Source: CAVPNY01 sp963706905
Lineage (GTDB): Bacteria > Chloroflexota > Anaerolineae > Anaerolineales > UBA4823
Assembly: GCA_963706905.1 (NCBI GenBank)
Contig: CAVPNY010000012.1
Location: forward strand, 620,001 to 684,000
Length of the DNA: 64,000 bases
Direction: 5' to 3'
Of this stretch, positions 37,154 to 47,694 are shown in pieces. Each line of letters begins with the position of its first letter. The first letter of the stretch is position 1. The notes beneath the pieces were generated by a model. That model was not told the DNA's origin, searched no databases, and saw only the letters and a program-made list of their open reading frames with translations. The position numbers and the translations under genes are program-made.

Positions 37154-37942
37154 ATGCCATCAATTACCACCCAACATGGCGTAGTCCACTTCGAGGTATC
37201 CGGCCGCGGACGTCCAATCATATTCTTACATGGCTGGCTTGGCTCATGGGGTCTGTGGCAAGAAACAATGGATTTTTTAAGCCATTACTACCGGACTTAT
37301 GCATTGGATTTCTGGGGATTTGGTAAATCGGGAAAGAAAGGTGATTCATTTACTGTGCCCGACTTTGTTAGCCTAGTTGGCCAATTTATGGAGAGTCTTG
37401 GAATTATTAGAGCCCCGCTTGTAGGACATAGTATGGGAGGCACTGTCAGTTTGTCATTTGCCCTTCAACATCCGGAAAAAGTTAGCAAAGTTGTGGTGAT
37501 TGGCTCACCGATTAACGGCTCATCTTTGGCGCTCATGTTAAAGATGGCTGGAAATCCTTACATCGCTAGGCTTGTTTTTAATGCTATGTGGGCATTAAAG
37601 TTCGGTATTCGGGTCGCTTCGCCCTTCATAACTCGAGAACCTAAATGGGTAGAGATGATGGAAAAGGACCTCTCCAAGACAACCCTGGAATCGTTCTTAC
37701 TAAGCATTGCTTCTCTTCGAAAAACCGATCTTCGGCCAAAATTGAACCCCCAATGCTTCCCAGTGATGGGGATGTATGGCAACCGGGATGTCATTGTTAA
37801 TCCAAACCAATGGGCTGTACTTCTAGCTAGCGTGCCTTCTGCAAGGATTGAGCGCTTCGAGCGCGCTGGACATTTCATTATGCTCGATGATCCGCAACAA
37901 TTTATGTTCAAGCTGCATGAATTCCTAGAATATGAATATTAA
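37154..37942 (+). CDS. Alpha/beta hydrolase (catalytically complete twin)
   Basis: The 262-residue protein has the oxyanion segment FLHGWLGS, the nucleophile elbow GHSMGG with S93, a possible acid in YGNRDVIV and the catalytic His in RAGHFIML. No signal peptide. It is a paralogue of the protein at 47695-48483, with the same length and matching residue positions. It follows the GTPase gene by 28 bases. Substrate unknown. Confidence 0.88.
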   Translation: MPSITTQHGVVHFEVSGRGRPIIFLHGWLGSWGLWQETMDFLSHYYRTYALDFWGFGKSGKKGDSFTVPDFVSLVGQFMESLGIIRAPLVGHSMGGTVSLSFALQHPEKVSKVVVIGSPINGSSLALMLKMAGNPYIARLVFNAMWALKFGIRVASPFITREPKWVEMMEKDLSKTTLESFLLSIASLRKTDLRPKLNPQCFPVMGMYGNRDVIVNPNQWAVLLASVPSARIERFERAGHFIMLDDPQQFMFKLHEFLEYEY

Positions 37943-37974
37943 CCTCCTCCAAGTTTTAATGTTAGAAAATCACG

Positions 37975-39313
37975 ATGATTAAAATTATTCTCCAGGATCA
38001 CCGCAATATTCAGCCCTTTAACGAACGGGCACGCGATTTACGCATTCATAATCAACCGCTCTGGTTGTTGCAAAGGGATGCCCTGGCGCCTTATGTCGAA
38101 CATGAAATTGAACTCTGTGATGGGTCTCCATTACCATCAATAAATGAGGCGTGTTTGATTTATCGGGATAATCTATTTTTTGATAAGGCGTATATCGCTG
38201 CATTCATGGAGGAGGCAAAACGCTTAGCCAAACCATGTCGCGCTGCGTTTTCTTTGGAAGATGCGGCTTTCCGCGAACACGCCTTACCTTTATCAACTTC
38301 GTATACTCCATCTGGTAATGTTTTCCTTGCTGACCTCTGGTATTTTCCATCTAGTCCCCAGGAAGAATGCGAACCAGTTGTGATTGACCTCCAATCTCGT
38401 GAAGTCGGCTATTACCACGTTCCAACATACATGGCATATGAACAGGGCAATCTCGTTTTTCAAGTTCCCTTGCGGAATTTGATCGCTATCGAACTCATGG
38501 GTGCACGTTTTCATCGCTGACGTAGTGTTTGGCGTTTTCTCCCGAGGAGCTCGTTTTGAAGAGAGATTAAAGAAAGAGCCATTTTATAAACTAAAGATTT
38601 TGGGGAAAGCTTTATTCGAGGGAAAGCAGGTTCTAGAATGCACAGAATTAGTCAAAATAGGGAAAAACTGTGTTATCGATCCAAAAGCGGTTATCCACGG
38701 CCCCTCAACTATCGGCGATAATGTCACGATCAACGCCGGCGTAATCATTGAAAACTGCATCATTGGAAATAATGTAAATATCTCCCAGGATTGCCAGCTA
38801 ATGTTATCGGTAATTGGCGATGGTGTATTTCTCCCATTCAGGACATCTCTATTTATGACGACCCTGATGGACAATAGCATGGTAGCTCAGAATACTTGCC
38901 TGCAAATGTGCGTCATTGGGAGGAATACTTTCATCGGTGCAGGATCTACTTTTACCGATTTCAACTTATTACCTGTCCCAATCCGAGCTAGAGACGGAAA
39001 TGGACAACTCAACCTGGCAAATCGTCCGGTCCTAGGCAGTTGTGTTGGGCACAACTGCCGGCTTGGTTCGGGGATGATCGTTTTTCCTGCCAGGACAATC
39101 GAATCAGATACCATCCTATTCGCTTCCTCCGAAAGGCGTGTGATTGACCGGGATGTAAGATATGAAGAGAGTGATCATCACAGATTGTCATCAGCAGACT
39201 TGCATCCCCGTCTTTATCCCCAGCCGGGGGAAGATGAACCTCAAAATTTATCAGAATTGACTTTTGCTGGAGGCAGTTATGAACAAACACCGTCTCATAA
39301 TCGTCGAAGATGA
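37975..39313 (+). CDS. Putative sugar-nucleotidyltransferase-like / left-handed beta-helix acyltransferase-like protein, frameshifted
   Basis: Two overlapping frames appear to be one gene. The first (37975-38520) encodes about 175 residues that loosely resemble the N-terminal part of GlmU-type fusions (PF13562-like); this assignment is weak. The second (to 39313) contains a left-handed beta-helix of hexapeptide repeats at NCVIDPKAVIHGPSTIGDNVTINAGVIIE and so on. The break falls in GAACTCAT at 38491-38498; removing one A gives a continuous segment with IAIDSWVHVFIAD. The second frame has no ribosome binding site of its own. Possibly it makes or modifies a surface sugar; unproven. Confidence 0.68.
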
Positions 39314-40169
39314 TTTCGATATTGCTACAATGCTCCAGATTTATTTCGGAAGTCTGGGGTATGAGGCAGACTTGGCTCCCCGTGGATTGGAGGCCTTGGA
39401 AAAAACACGTCAGAAAATGCCACACTTGATTGTGTTAGATATCATGCTGCCAGACATCGATGGTTATGAAGTTTGCCGCTGCCTTCGTACACAAACTCGC
39501 ACCAGTCATATACCGATCATCTTTCTAACTCAAAAGGATGAGCGTAGCGACAAGCTTCAGGGTCTAGAATTGGGCGCTGATGACTATGTTACAAAACCAT
39601 TTGACATTGAAGAACTACGTTTACGAGTGCAAAATGCCATTGCCCGTTCGGAACGAGAAAGACTCACCGATCCTCGAACTAACCTGCCAACCGGTCGATT
39701 AATCGAAGAACAACTTCGTCAAATCATCCGTAAAGAAGGTTGGGCAATGTTAGATATCCGTCTTAACCATTTTGAACCATTCAAGGAAGCATATGGATTT
39801 GTTGCCAGCGACGATGTCTTGCGCTTTACTGGAATGCTAATTGGTGAAGTTCTTGATGAGCTCGGATCAGTTAGTGATTTTATTGGACATATCGGTGGAG
39901 ACAACTTCATGGTTATAACGGAGGAAGAAAATTCAATAGAAATTCGGCATCGCCTGACAACACGTTTTAACGATGAAGTACTCACTTATTACAGCTTCAA
40001 AGATCGACAACAAGGTTATATTCGGCTCTCAGGCGATAAGGTACCTGAGATGAAAAGCCTGTTGATGGATCTCTCAGTTGGAGTAGTATCTCCAAACGAA
40101 TATCAGTTTGCTGATATTCGAGAGATTACCGAGTTAGCTGCCGAAGCCAGGCGACTTGATAAGGTGTAA
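39279..40169 (+). CDS. Response regulator with degenerate GGDEF domain
   Basis: The receiver domain (residues 1-120) has the acidic pocket ED D11/D12, phosphoacceptor D54 and the Lys of TKPF. A GGDEF-like domain follows (about 130-290), where the signature reads GGDNF instead of GGDEF, and the loop is extended. It probably lacks diguanylate cyclase activity but may still bind GTP or a partner. The ATG at 39279 has GGAGG five bases before it; the gene overlaps the beta-helix gene by 35 bases. The giant kinase starts three bases after its stop. Confidence 0.87.
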   Translation: MNKHRLIIVEDDFDIATMLQIYFGSLGYEADLAPRGLEALEKTRQKMPHLIVLDIMLPDIDGYEVCRCLRTQTRTSHIPIIFLTQKDERSDKLQGLELGADDYVTKPFDIEELRLRVQNAIARSERERLTDPRTNLPTGRLIEEQLRQIIRKEGWAMLDIRLNHFEPFKEAYGFVASDDVLRFTGMLIGEVLDELGSVSDFIGHIGGDNFMVITEEENSIEIRHRLTTRFNDEVLTYYSFKDRQQGYIRLSGDKVPEMKSLLMDLSVGVVSPNEYQFADIREITELAAEARRLDKV

Positions 40170-40172
40170 TCA

Positions 40173-43100
40173 ATGATTCATGTAAACCCCACCAGTTTGG
40201 GGTTCACCCTGCTTTTCCTTGGATTTTCTTTTTTTATATTCACCCGGCTATTATTGCGCGCCAAGCAGCAACGCATTAGTCTCAACTCGGCATCCTATCC
40301 TCAGCCGAATGGTATACAACTAGAACCACATTCTAATGGTTTCATCCTTGTTCAATCAGGGGGACGAATCCTTCACTCCAATTTGGACAAATTAGACTGG
40401 TGCAAATTTTCAGCAGATGAGATCGATCTGAATCATTTGCTATACCAATTCCGTCCTAGTGAAGTCTTTCTTAATCTTTGCACCATTGAAGGGCGGGCAC
40501 AGCTATCGATTGACAATATGACTATTGAAGCTATCTCTGTTAAAGTTCCTTATGGAAATAGCCATGCATTATTGGTTTTGATTAAACGAATTGAGGAAGC
40601 AATTGATGATCCCGAGAAAACTTTGAGAATTTCCAGGAGCAGGAATGATAAATCACCCCCGAGGAATATTACCGAGATATTCGCGGAGACAAGTAGGGAA
40701 ATATTTTCAGCCTCCAATTTAGATGATACTCTAATCGCAATATTAGAAGCGGTGAACAGATTAGTACCGACTGATTTCAATGAAGTTTCTCTCATCGAAA
40801 ATGAGAACCAGATTGGCTCATATAAGCTTCAGGAATTCTCCGGAGGGAAACACCGATTAATTCTCAATGAACTTGATCCGAACCTGGTATATTCGAACCA
40901 AGTTTTCTCTAGTAAAACCCGCCTGCTCGTTACAGATACTGAGCAAGAAATAAACACGCTGTCGGAAAAACAACAATTCGAGTTACCCATACGCTCTTAT
41001 TTGGGGATTCCTCTTGTTTTCTCGGGCGATTTAATAGGCGTCATCGAATTGGGTTCTCTCTCAGCTAATACCTTCAATCAAAATGACCTTGAACTGCTTG
41101 ATTTACTCTCCAGTCACATCTCGACAGCAATCAAGAAATCCCAGGCTTTCGAGCAAGAAAAGCGACGCCTGGATGAATTAGATGGAATTGCAAATATTTT
41201 CAATTCCATTAACAATCTCCAAGATCCGGATGAGCTTTTCGAACATCTAGTCAACAGCATATCAATGCTCTTGGAGGTAGAAATTTTTGGATTTTTTCTT
41301 TACGATGAGGAGCAAAGGATATTAAGGGGGCAAACACCATTCCAGGGCATACCGAATGACTTTGTCGCGCAATACCTGTTAATGGTTCCTAAAAATAGTG
41401 CAGTTGATGATCTAATCCAAAATAATGAAAGAATTCTTACTACTAATGCGGTCGAAGATGCCCTGATCATCATCTTAAAGCTTGAAGACTTAGCAATCGC
41501 ATCAGGCATGCATCAAACTTTGCTATTTCCTATTACAAGAAACCAACATTTCCTAGGATACCTGCTGATTGCTAACCCCCAAGAACAACCACCATTCTCT
41601 CCTGAAAACCAGAGGTTTATCGAATCGATTGCCGTTCGGGTAGCTCCAATCGTCGAAAACATCACTCTCTTCCGAAGATCGCAAATCCGGATACAAAGAG
41701 CGGAAGCATTACGACAAATCGCCAACCTGACTGGCTCACGGGTATCGCTCGATGAAATCTTACGAAAATCAGTAGCTGAACTCACAAAATTAATCCATGC
41801 CGACATGGCTGCTATATATTTACTTGATCAGAACGAACGGAAATTATGTTTACATGACTCATCTTCGATTGGTGTCCCGTTACAAATCAGGAAGCAATTC
41901 GATAATTTAATGGTCAGTGATCCTGAGTTTCGACTTACCGTCTCAGGAAATCTAAAACCAATTATCAGTGGGGATATCAATCGGGACATGAGGTTTTTGC
42001 CATTATACGAACCATTACTCCTGAACCTGAATGTTGCTTCTGTCATCAATGTACCATTGATTATCGGAGACCAGGGAATTGGCGAGATAATATTGGGTAG
42101 CGGGATTCCAGACCAGTTTGACCAAACTGATCTGGACACATTAAGAACTGCAGCAAATCAATTAGCAGGTACGATTGAGAGATCCCGACTTGCGTCCCAA
42201 ACTGATGAGGGTTTACGCAAACGGGTAAGTCAATTAACGGCAGTCACACAAATCAGCCGTGAACTCAGTTCAACACTTGACTTACGATACCTAATCCAGA
42301 GAGTATATTCAGAAGCGTTACGGACGACAGGAGCTGAATGTGGAACAATTTTGCTCTTCAATCCAGATGAGACACCCACATTACATCCCCAGGTGGCCTG
42401 TTATTTTGGAGAAAATCCTTCAAAATCTTATTCGGACGAAGAAGCATCGGTGCTTCAATGCCGAGAACCTTTAATTTTCACACCGACCACCCATCAGGAT
42501 AATTCTTCCTCGTCATTCCATTCATGGGAAGGTGATCGAGAAGAAAAAATTCCTCAGAAAGTAAAATCAATATTGATTGTTCCGATAACCTATCAGGATC
42601 AGGTGATCGGTTTGTTGGAATTGCACTCACGAAATAATAATTATTTTGATGATACATCCAAAGACGTCGCTTACTCGTTGGCAAACCAGGCTGCGATCGC
42701 CATTAGAAATGCACAACAATACGATGAATTAATCCATCAGAATTCGTTATTAAATCGACGTATAGACTTATTTGCTAAGTTAATTGAAACCAACCAAACA
42801 TTGCAGCCTGATCTTCCCCTTGAACGATCCCTGGAGACAATCGCTTCAAGCATACAAGAATCAACACCTTTCAATATCGTATTGATCAGTATTTATGAGC
42901 CTGCAACTCAAAACTTGATTCGGACAACTAACTTTGGTCTGTCTCAGGAAATAATGGCAGAGTTAAAAGCTAATCCTCAGCCGTGGATAGGTATACAAAA
43001 TCTCATGCAGGATGAATTTCGCTTAGGAAATGCTTTCTTCATCCCATATGAAAGAATGCCGGTGATGCCAGTCGATATCCATTCGGTAGTACCGATATCA

Positions 43101-46100
43101 TTGGATTTTATTCGAACAGAATCCGATGACTGGCATCCCGAAGATATATTGTTCTTTCCATTGAAAAAAACTGATGGTCATCCCCTCGGGTTGATTAGTC
43201 TAGACGATCCCAGCAATGGAAAACGTCCTGATCGGGTTACCCTTGAATCTCTTGAAATCTATGCCAGTCAAGCCGCGCTTCTAATTGAGGTTTTTCAGAA
43301 AGTCAACACACTGAAAGAACAAAATCTCATTCTCCAAAATAACCTTCGCCTCATGGAGGATCAAACACGAGATTCCATAGGTGATCTCTCTGTTCTTGAG
43401 CATGAGCGTTCAGAACAAAATAAAGCTATCGAGAAGTTGGAGCTTGCACGCTCAAGGTTAAAAATTGCTCTAGAAATCACCGATCTTGTGTCACAACAAA
43501 ACGACCGACATGCAATCCTTGACGTTGTTGGAAATGCGCTTCAAACGAATATTGGATCTGATCTCATTCTGGTTGCAGACAATACACCCGAAGGGTTGCA
43601 AATAATCCATCGTCAAGGCCCACTTCCAGAATATACAACTATAGAACCTTTCCTCGGACAACTGAATCCATTCAATCACTGCTTATCGACCAATGAAATT
43701 TTGGTCATTCCAGATGTCAAACAAAGTCCAAAATGGAGTCAATCTCACTTTATAAAAACCCTCGGCATTCAGAGCTTTCTGGCTTTTCCAGTCCAAGTTG
43801 ATGGAAAACCTGAATCAGTTTTCCTGGCAGCCAGTTATTCAATAAATCTTGATGTTACATCTGAAGATGAGGAGTTATTCCTAAGAATCTCTCACCAGAT
43901 CACAGGTGCATTGAAAAAACAGAACTTAGTAATTGAATCCCAGCGTCGCTTACAAGAAATAAATCTCCTGCTGGAATTCACTCGACAGATAGAATCTCTC
44001 GATCCAAATCACCTTTTACAAGCACTCGTAGATAGCACCAAGAAAGTCGTCCGTTCAGCCCAAGCTGGTTTTATAGCCCTATGGCAAACAGACCGAAATG
44101 TTCTTATCCCGAAAACAACCGTAGGTTTTACAAACCCAGAGAGTGTGTTAAGAATAGAAATCCCTGTGGAAAACTCTCTTCCCGGACGTGTATATCTTCA
44201 ACAACAATCCCTCAGGGTTGAAGGGATTGATTTTGCCTGCGATTACCCTCTCGCTTCCGAAAGTCTGCTTAGTTACGAGGAAGCTACCGGAGGTAAATTA
44301 CCAATCTCAAGTCTATTAATCCCCATTCCGGTATCCAAGTATCTCCCTAACTCTCAGGAAATTTCACCATACGATGGCGTATTGGTCCTGGATAATTACA
44401 CAACCCAAGGAGGATTTTCGAAAGAAGATCTGGCACTAGCTACATCGCTCACTCAACAGGCTGCACTCACCTTGGCAAATTATAGCCTTTTCCAGGATGC
44501 CGAACAACGCGCCAATCAACTTACAGCATTAACTGGGGTTTCAACCGAGATTACCTCTAGTCTACAAAAGAAATCGCTAATTTCATCTTTATTAGATCAA
44601 TTACGAGCCGTTGTTCCATTTGATTCAGGCACATTATGGATTAGAGATCAACAGGCGCTAGTTGTACAGGCAACCCTGGGATTCGAAGATTCAGATAATC
44701 GCCTCGGCCTGATTGTTAATGTTGATGACAGTGCCCTTTTTAAAGAGATGTTGGAGAATGGTCGGGCTATCTACATCGGTGATATTCGACTTGACTCTCG
44801 CTTCGCAGGATTAGAGGAAAAACATCACCAGACCTGGCTCGGTGTGCCAATTAGTTTCCAAGGAAATGTCATAGGGGTAATCGCATTAGAGAAGCTTGAA
44901 CCGAACTATTACAAAGATCAAGATCTAGAGCTATTGATGACATTCGCCAGCCAGGCAGCAACTGCCTTTGAGAATGCCCGATTATATGAAGATAGTATCC
45001 GTCAAAACCAGGAATTGGAAAGGAATTCCCGCCGGGCTAATTTATTAAGCCGTCTTTCGTTCAATTTAAACAGTACTCTAGAGAATGTTGAGATACTCAG
45101 TCTTTCAAGCCAGCACCTGATAGAAGCGATATACTGCTCTGGGATTTCGATCGTGACTTTAGAGCAAGCGCCCAAAGCAGGGGGAACCGGTGGACTTGGA
45201 ACTCCTTCCGGGTTAAGCTCAATTGTATTTGATGAGTACCCCCTTAAATCTCTCGAACTACCCTTCCATTTACCTGAATTGCCTCTATTTTCGCATCTAG
45301 CTCAAACGCTTGGAGTATTCTCTGCTGAGGATTCTTCCCAGGAAGCCGCTCTTCTCTCAATCCGAAGCTACCTTGAAAAACTGGAAGCCAGATCGCTATT
45401 TATTCTTCCAATGGTCATTGGTCAGCAATTGCATAGCCTCTGGATAGTCTATTCGAGCGAGCCCCGCCACTTTATGCAAGATGAAATCGATCTAGCACGT
45501 GTGGTGGTCAACCAAGCTGCAATAAGTGTCGAAAAGGCTCGCCTCTTCACAGAGATTCATGGGCTTACCCAAGATTTGGAAATGCGGGTGGAAGAGCGCA
45601 CGGTTGAGCTTGCTCAGGAACACCAGAGAACGCAGACTTTATTACGTCTGAGCACAGAACTCTCCGCTTCATTAGACATCGATTACATTATTGAACGGAC
45701 TTTATCGATACTTAGAGAAACGATCGACGCAACGCATATCTCCTGCCTCGTTTGGCGACCAGGAGAAGATAACTTACGTCATGCTGCTTCTATTGGGTAT
45801 TCCGGAATCGCCCCAATGAAGGGAAAACCACTGGCACTACGCAAAGATCAGGGATTGATTGGCTGGATCATATCCAATCGTAAAGCTGCGATCATCCAGG
45901 ATTTGTTAGAAGATTCGCGTTGGATTCAACTCCCAGATACCAAATTACTACACCGTAGTGCAATAGCAGTTCCGCTGATGGTTGGCGAGGAATTACTCGG
46001 CGCGATCTTTCTTTTTCATCCTGATGTCTGTCATTTTTCCGAAGATAAAATCGATCTTGTCCAGGCAGCTGCCAATCAGGTTGCAGTAGCAATTAATAAT

Positions 46101-47285
46101 GCTGAATTATATAACCTGATCCGTGAGCAGGCTGAGGAACTAAGCGGATTGTTACACCAACAAAAAATCGAAACAAGCCAGTCGCGTGCGATCCTGGAAG
46201 CTGTTGCTGAGGGTATCCTGGTCACAGATTCTAATGGATATGTCATGCTATTCAATGACTCGGCAGAGAAAATTTTACAGCTCAACCGGGATCGTGTACT
46301 TGGAAATTCAATAGATGATTTTATGGGACTGTTTGGCAGCGTTGGAAAAATGTGGATCGAAACTATCCAGCAGTGGGCGCGTGAATCCGCAAGTTTCAAT
46401 CCAGGTGTTTATTACTCCGAGCAGCTAAATCTTGATACTGGCCAAGTGGTCTCAGTCAACCTGGCTCCAGTCCTTTTCCAAAACGAGTTCCTCGGGACTG
46501 TCTCCATCTTTCACGACATCACTCATCAAATCGAAGTCGACCGGCTTAAAACCGAGTTCGTTGCTACGGTCAGCCATGAGTTGCGTACGCCTATGACATC
46601 CATCAAGGGGTATGTCGAGATTCTTCTCATGGGCGCAGCAGGAACGATGAATCCGCAACAAATGCGCTTCTTAGAGATCGTAAAGAACAACACCGAGCGG
46701 CTTGGAGTGTTGGTGAACGATTTGCTTGATCTTTCCCGAATCGAAGCTGGAAAAATCAAATTGGCTTTGCAACCGATGGATATTCAATCTCTTATCGAAG
46801 GGGCTATCGCTGACTTCCGCCAACGGTCCAAAGAAGAGATGAAACCGATGCAATTTAGCGTGAATATTCCGATGGATCTGCCACGAGTAATCGGAGATCC
46901 AGAACGAGTCCGGCAGATCATACAAAATCTTCTCGAAAATGCATATGATTACACCCCAGATTATGGGCATATTAATCTTAGAGCTTACCAATCAAATGGA
47001 GACATTCAGGTGGATATCATTGACAATGGTATTGGAATCCCATTGCCTGAACAAACCCGGATTTTCGAGCGATTCTACCGTGGTGAAGATCCGCTTGTTC
47101 TGGCAAGTTCGGGAACAGGTTTGGGGTTGAATATTGTCCAACAATTAGTTGATATGCATCATGGTCGGATTTGGTTAACAAGCAAAGGTGAGCCCGGCGA
47201 AGGTAGTACATTCTCTTTTACCCTGCCAGCCTACCGGCAACAGGTCGAACAAAGGAGCGAAGCAGTCTTATGGCGAAGATCTTGA
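40173..47285 (+). CDS. Giant membrane-anchored hybrid-sensor histidine kinase with about ten GAF domains
   Basis: The 2,370-residue protein has one N-terminal membrane segment (about 8-28) and then, by repeated GAF patterns (L/V-G-V-P-L ... G-V-I-x-L ... ANQxAxAIxNAxL), ten GAF-like domains at roughly 168-320, 330-500, 510-670, 685-845, 860-1040, 1100-1260, 1265-1440, 1445-1610, 1620-1800 and 1815-1980. A coiled coil lies near 1045-1100. A PAS domain (about 2005-2115), HisKA with H2135 (SHELRTPM) and HATPase_c follow, with the N box QNLLENAYDY. It overlaps the next receiver gene by 16 bases. It probably integrates many cytoplasmic signals. The frame is intact over 7.1 kb. Confidence 0.9.
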   Translation: MIHVNPTSLGFTLLFLGFSFFIFTRLLLRAKQQRISLNSASYPQPNGIQLEPHSNGFILVQSGGRILHSNLDKLDWCKFSADEIDLNHLLYQFRPSEVFLNLCTIEGRAQLSIDNMTIEAISVKVPYGNSHALLVLIKRIEEAIDDPEKTLRISRSRNDKSPPRNITEIFAETSREIFSASNLDDTLIAILEAVNRLVPTDFNEVSLIENENQIGSYKLQEFSGGKHRLILNELDPNLVYSNQVFSSKTRLLVTDTEQEINTLSEKQQFELPIRSYLGIPLVFSGDLIGVIELGSLSANTFNQNDLELLDLLSSHISTAIKKSQAFEQEKRRLDELDGIANIFNSINNLQDPDELFEHLVNSISMLLEVEIFGFFLYDEEQRILRGQTPFQGIPNDFVAQYLLMVPKNSAVDDLIQNNERILTTNAVEDALIIILKLEDLAIASGMHQTLLFPITRNQHFLGYLLIANPQEQPPFSPENQRFIESIAVRVAPIVENITLFRRSQIRIQRAEALRQIANLTGSRVSLDEILRKSVAELTKLIHADMAAIYLLDQNERKLCLHDSSSIGVPLQIRKQFDNLMVSDPEFRLTVSGNLKPIISGDINRDMRFLPLYEPLLLNLNVASVINVPLIIGDQGIGEIILGSGIPDQFDQTDLDTLRTAANQLAGTIERSRLASQTDEGLRKRVSQLTAVTQISRELSSTLDLRYLIQRVYSEALRTTGAECGTILLFNPDETPTLHPQVACYFGENPSKSYSDEEASVLQCREPLIFTPTTHQDNSSSSFHSWEGDREEKIPQKVKSILIVPITYQDQVIGLLELHSRNNNYFDDTSKDVAYSLANQAAIAIRNAQQYDELIHQNSLLNRRIDLFAKLIETNQTLQPDLPLERSLETIASSIQESTPFNIVLISIYEPATQNLIRTTNFGLSQEIMAELKANPQPWIGIQNLMQDEFRLGNAFFIPYERMPVMPVDIHSVVPISLDFIRTESDDWHPEDILFFPLKKTDGHPLGLISLDDPSNGKRPDRVTLESLEIYASQAALLIEVFQKVNTLKEQNLILQNNLRLMEDQTRDSIGDLSVLEHERSEQNKAIEKLELARSRLKIALEITDLVSQQNDRHAILDVVGNALQTNIGSDLILVADNTPEGLQIIHRQGPLPEYTTIEPFLGQLNPFNHCLSTNEILVIPDVKQSPKWSQSHFIKTLGIQSFLAFPVQVDGKPESVFLAASYSINLDVTSEDEELFLRISHQITGALKKQNLVIESQRRLQEINLLLEFTRQIESLDPNHLLQALVDSTKKVVRSAQAGFIALWQTDRNVLIPKTTVGFTNPESVLRIEIPVENSLPGRVYLQQQSLRVEGIDFACDYPLASESLLSYEEATGGKLPISSLLIPIPVSKYLPNSQEISPYDGVLVLDNYTTQGGFSKEDLALATSLTQQAALTLANYSLFQDAEQRANQLTALTGVSTEITSSLQKKSLISSLLDQLRAVVPFDSGTLWIRDQQALVVQATLGFEDSDNRLGLIVNVDDSALFKEMLENGRAIYIGDIRLDSRFAGLEEKHHQTWLGVPISFQGNVIGVIALEKLEPNYYKDQDLELLMTFASQAATAFENARLYEDSIRQNQELERNSRRANLLSRLSFNLNSTLENVEILSLSSQHLIEAIYCSGISIVTLEQAPKAGGTGGLGTPSGLSSIVFDEYPLKSLELPFHLPELPLFSHLAQTLGVFSAEDSSQEAALLSIRSYLEKLEARSLFILPMVIGQQLHSLWIVYSSEPRHFMQDEIDLARVVVNQAAISVEKARLFTEIHGLTQDLEMRVEERTVELAQEHQRTQTLLRLSTELSASLDIDYIIERTLSILRETIDATHISCLVWRPGEDNLRHAASIGYSGIAPMKGKPLALRKDQGLIGWIISNRKAAIIQDLLEDSRWIQLPDTKLLHRSAIAVPLMVGEELLGAIFLFHPDVCHFSEDKIDLVQAAANQVAVAINNAELYNLIREQAEELSGLLHQQKIETSQSRAILEAVAEGILVTDSNGYVMLFNDSAEKILQLNRDRVLGNSIDDFMGLFGSVGKMWIETIQQWARESASFNPGVYYSEQLNLDTGQVVSVNLAPVLFQNEFLGTVSIFHDITHQIEVDRLKTEFVATVSHELRTPMTSIKGYVEILLMGAAGTMNPQQMRFLEIVKNNTERLGVLVNDLLDLSRIEAGKIKLALQPMDIQSLIEGAIADFRQRSKEEMKPMQFSVNIPMDLPRVIGDPERVRQIIQNLLENAYDYTPDYGHINLRAYQSNGDIQVDIIDNGIGIPLPEQTRIFERFYRGEDPLVLASSGTGLGLNIVQQLVDMHHGRIWLTSKGEPGEGSTFSFTLPAYRQQVEQRSEAVLWRRS

Positions 47286-47635
47286 TTGCCGAAGATGAGC
47301 GAGATATCCGCGAGTTGATTGCATTTACCCTCCAGTTCGCTGGATATCAAGTAATCTCAACCAATAACGGGGAAGAAGCATTTGAAACCGCCAAGAATGA
47401 GATTCCTGATTTGATCCTTTTGGATATCCGCATGCCGCGTATGACGGGATACGAAGCTTGCTCCCACCTTAAGGCAGAATCGAGCACAAAGAATATTCCA
47501 GTTATCTTCCTCTCTGCAAAAGGACAGGAGGCGGAAGTTCAAACAGGGTTAGATCTAGGCGCTACCGATTACATCGTCAAACCATTTTCACCAGACCAGT
47601 TAGTTAACCGGATTCAAGCAGCTCTGATGAATTAA
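47270..47635 (+). CDS. Single-domain response regulator (CheY-like)
   Basis: The 121-residue receiver has the acidic pair E8/D9, phosphoacceptor D52 (LLDIRMP), a Ser at FLSAK and K102 in VKPF. No output domain. It overlaps the kinase gene by 16 bases, so it is probably the kinase's phosphate acceptor, acting through protein-protein contact or as part of a phosphorelay. Confidence 0.93.
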   Translation: MAKILIAEDERDIRELIAFTLQFAGYQVISTNNGEEAFETAKNEIPDLILLDIRMPRMTGYEACSHLKAESSTKNIPVIFLSAKGQEAEVQTGLDLGATDYIVKPFSPDQLVNRIQAALMN

Positions 47636-47694
47636 AAGAATCTAAAGGAAAAAGAACGGGAGGGTTTCATCTTTCTGAAACATCATACTTACCG

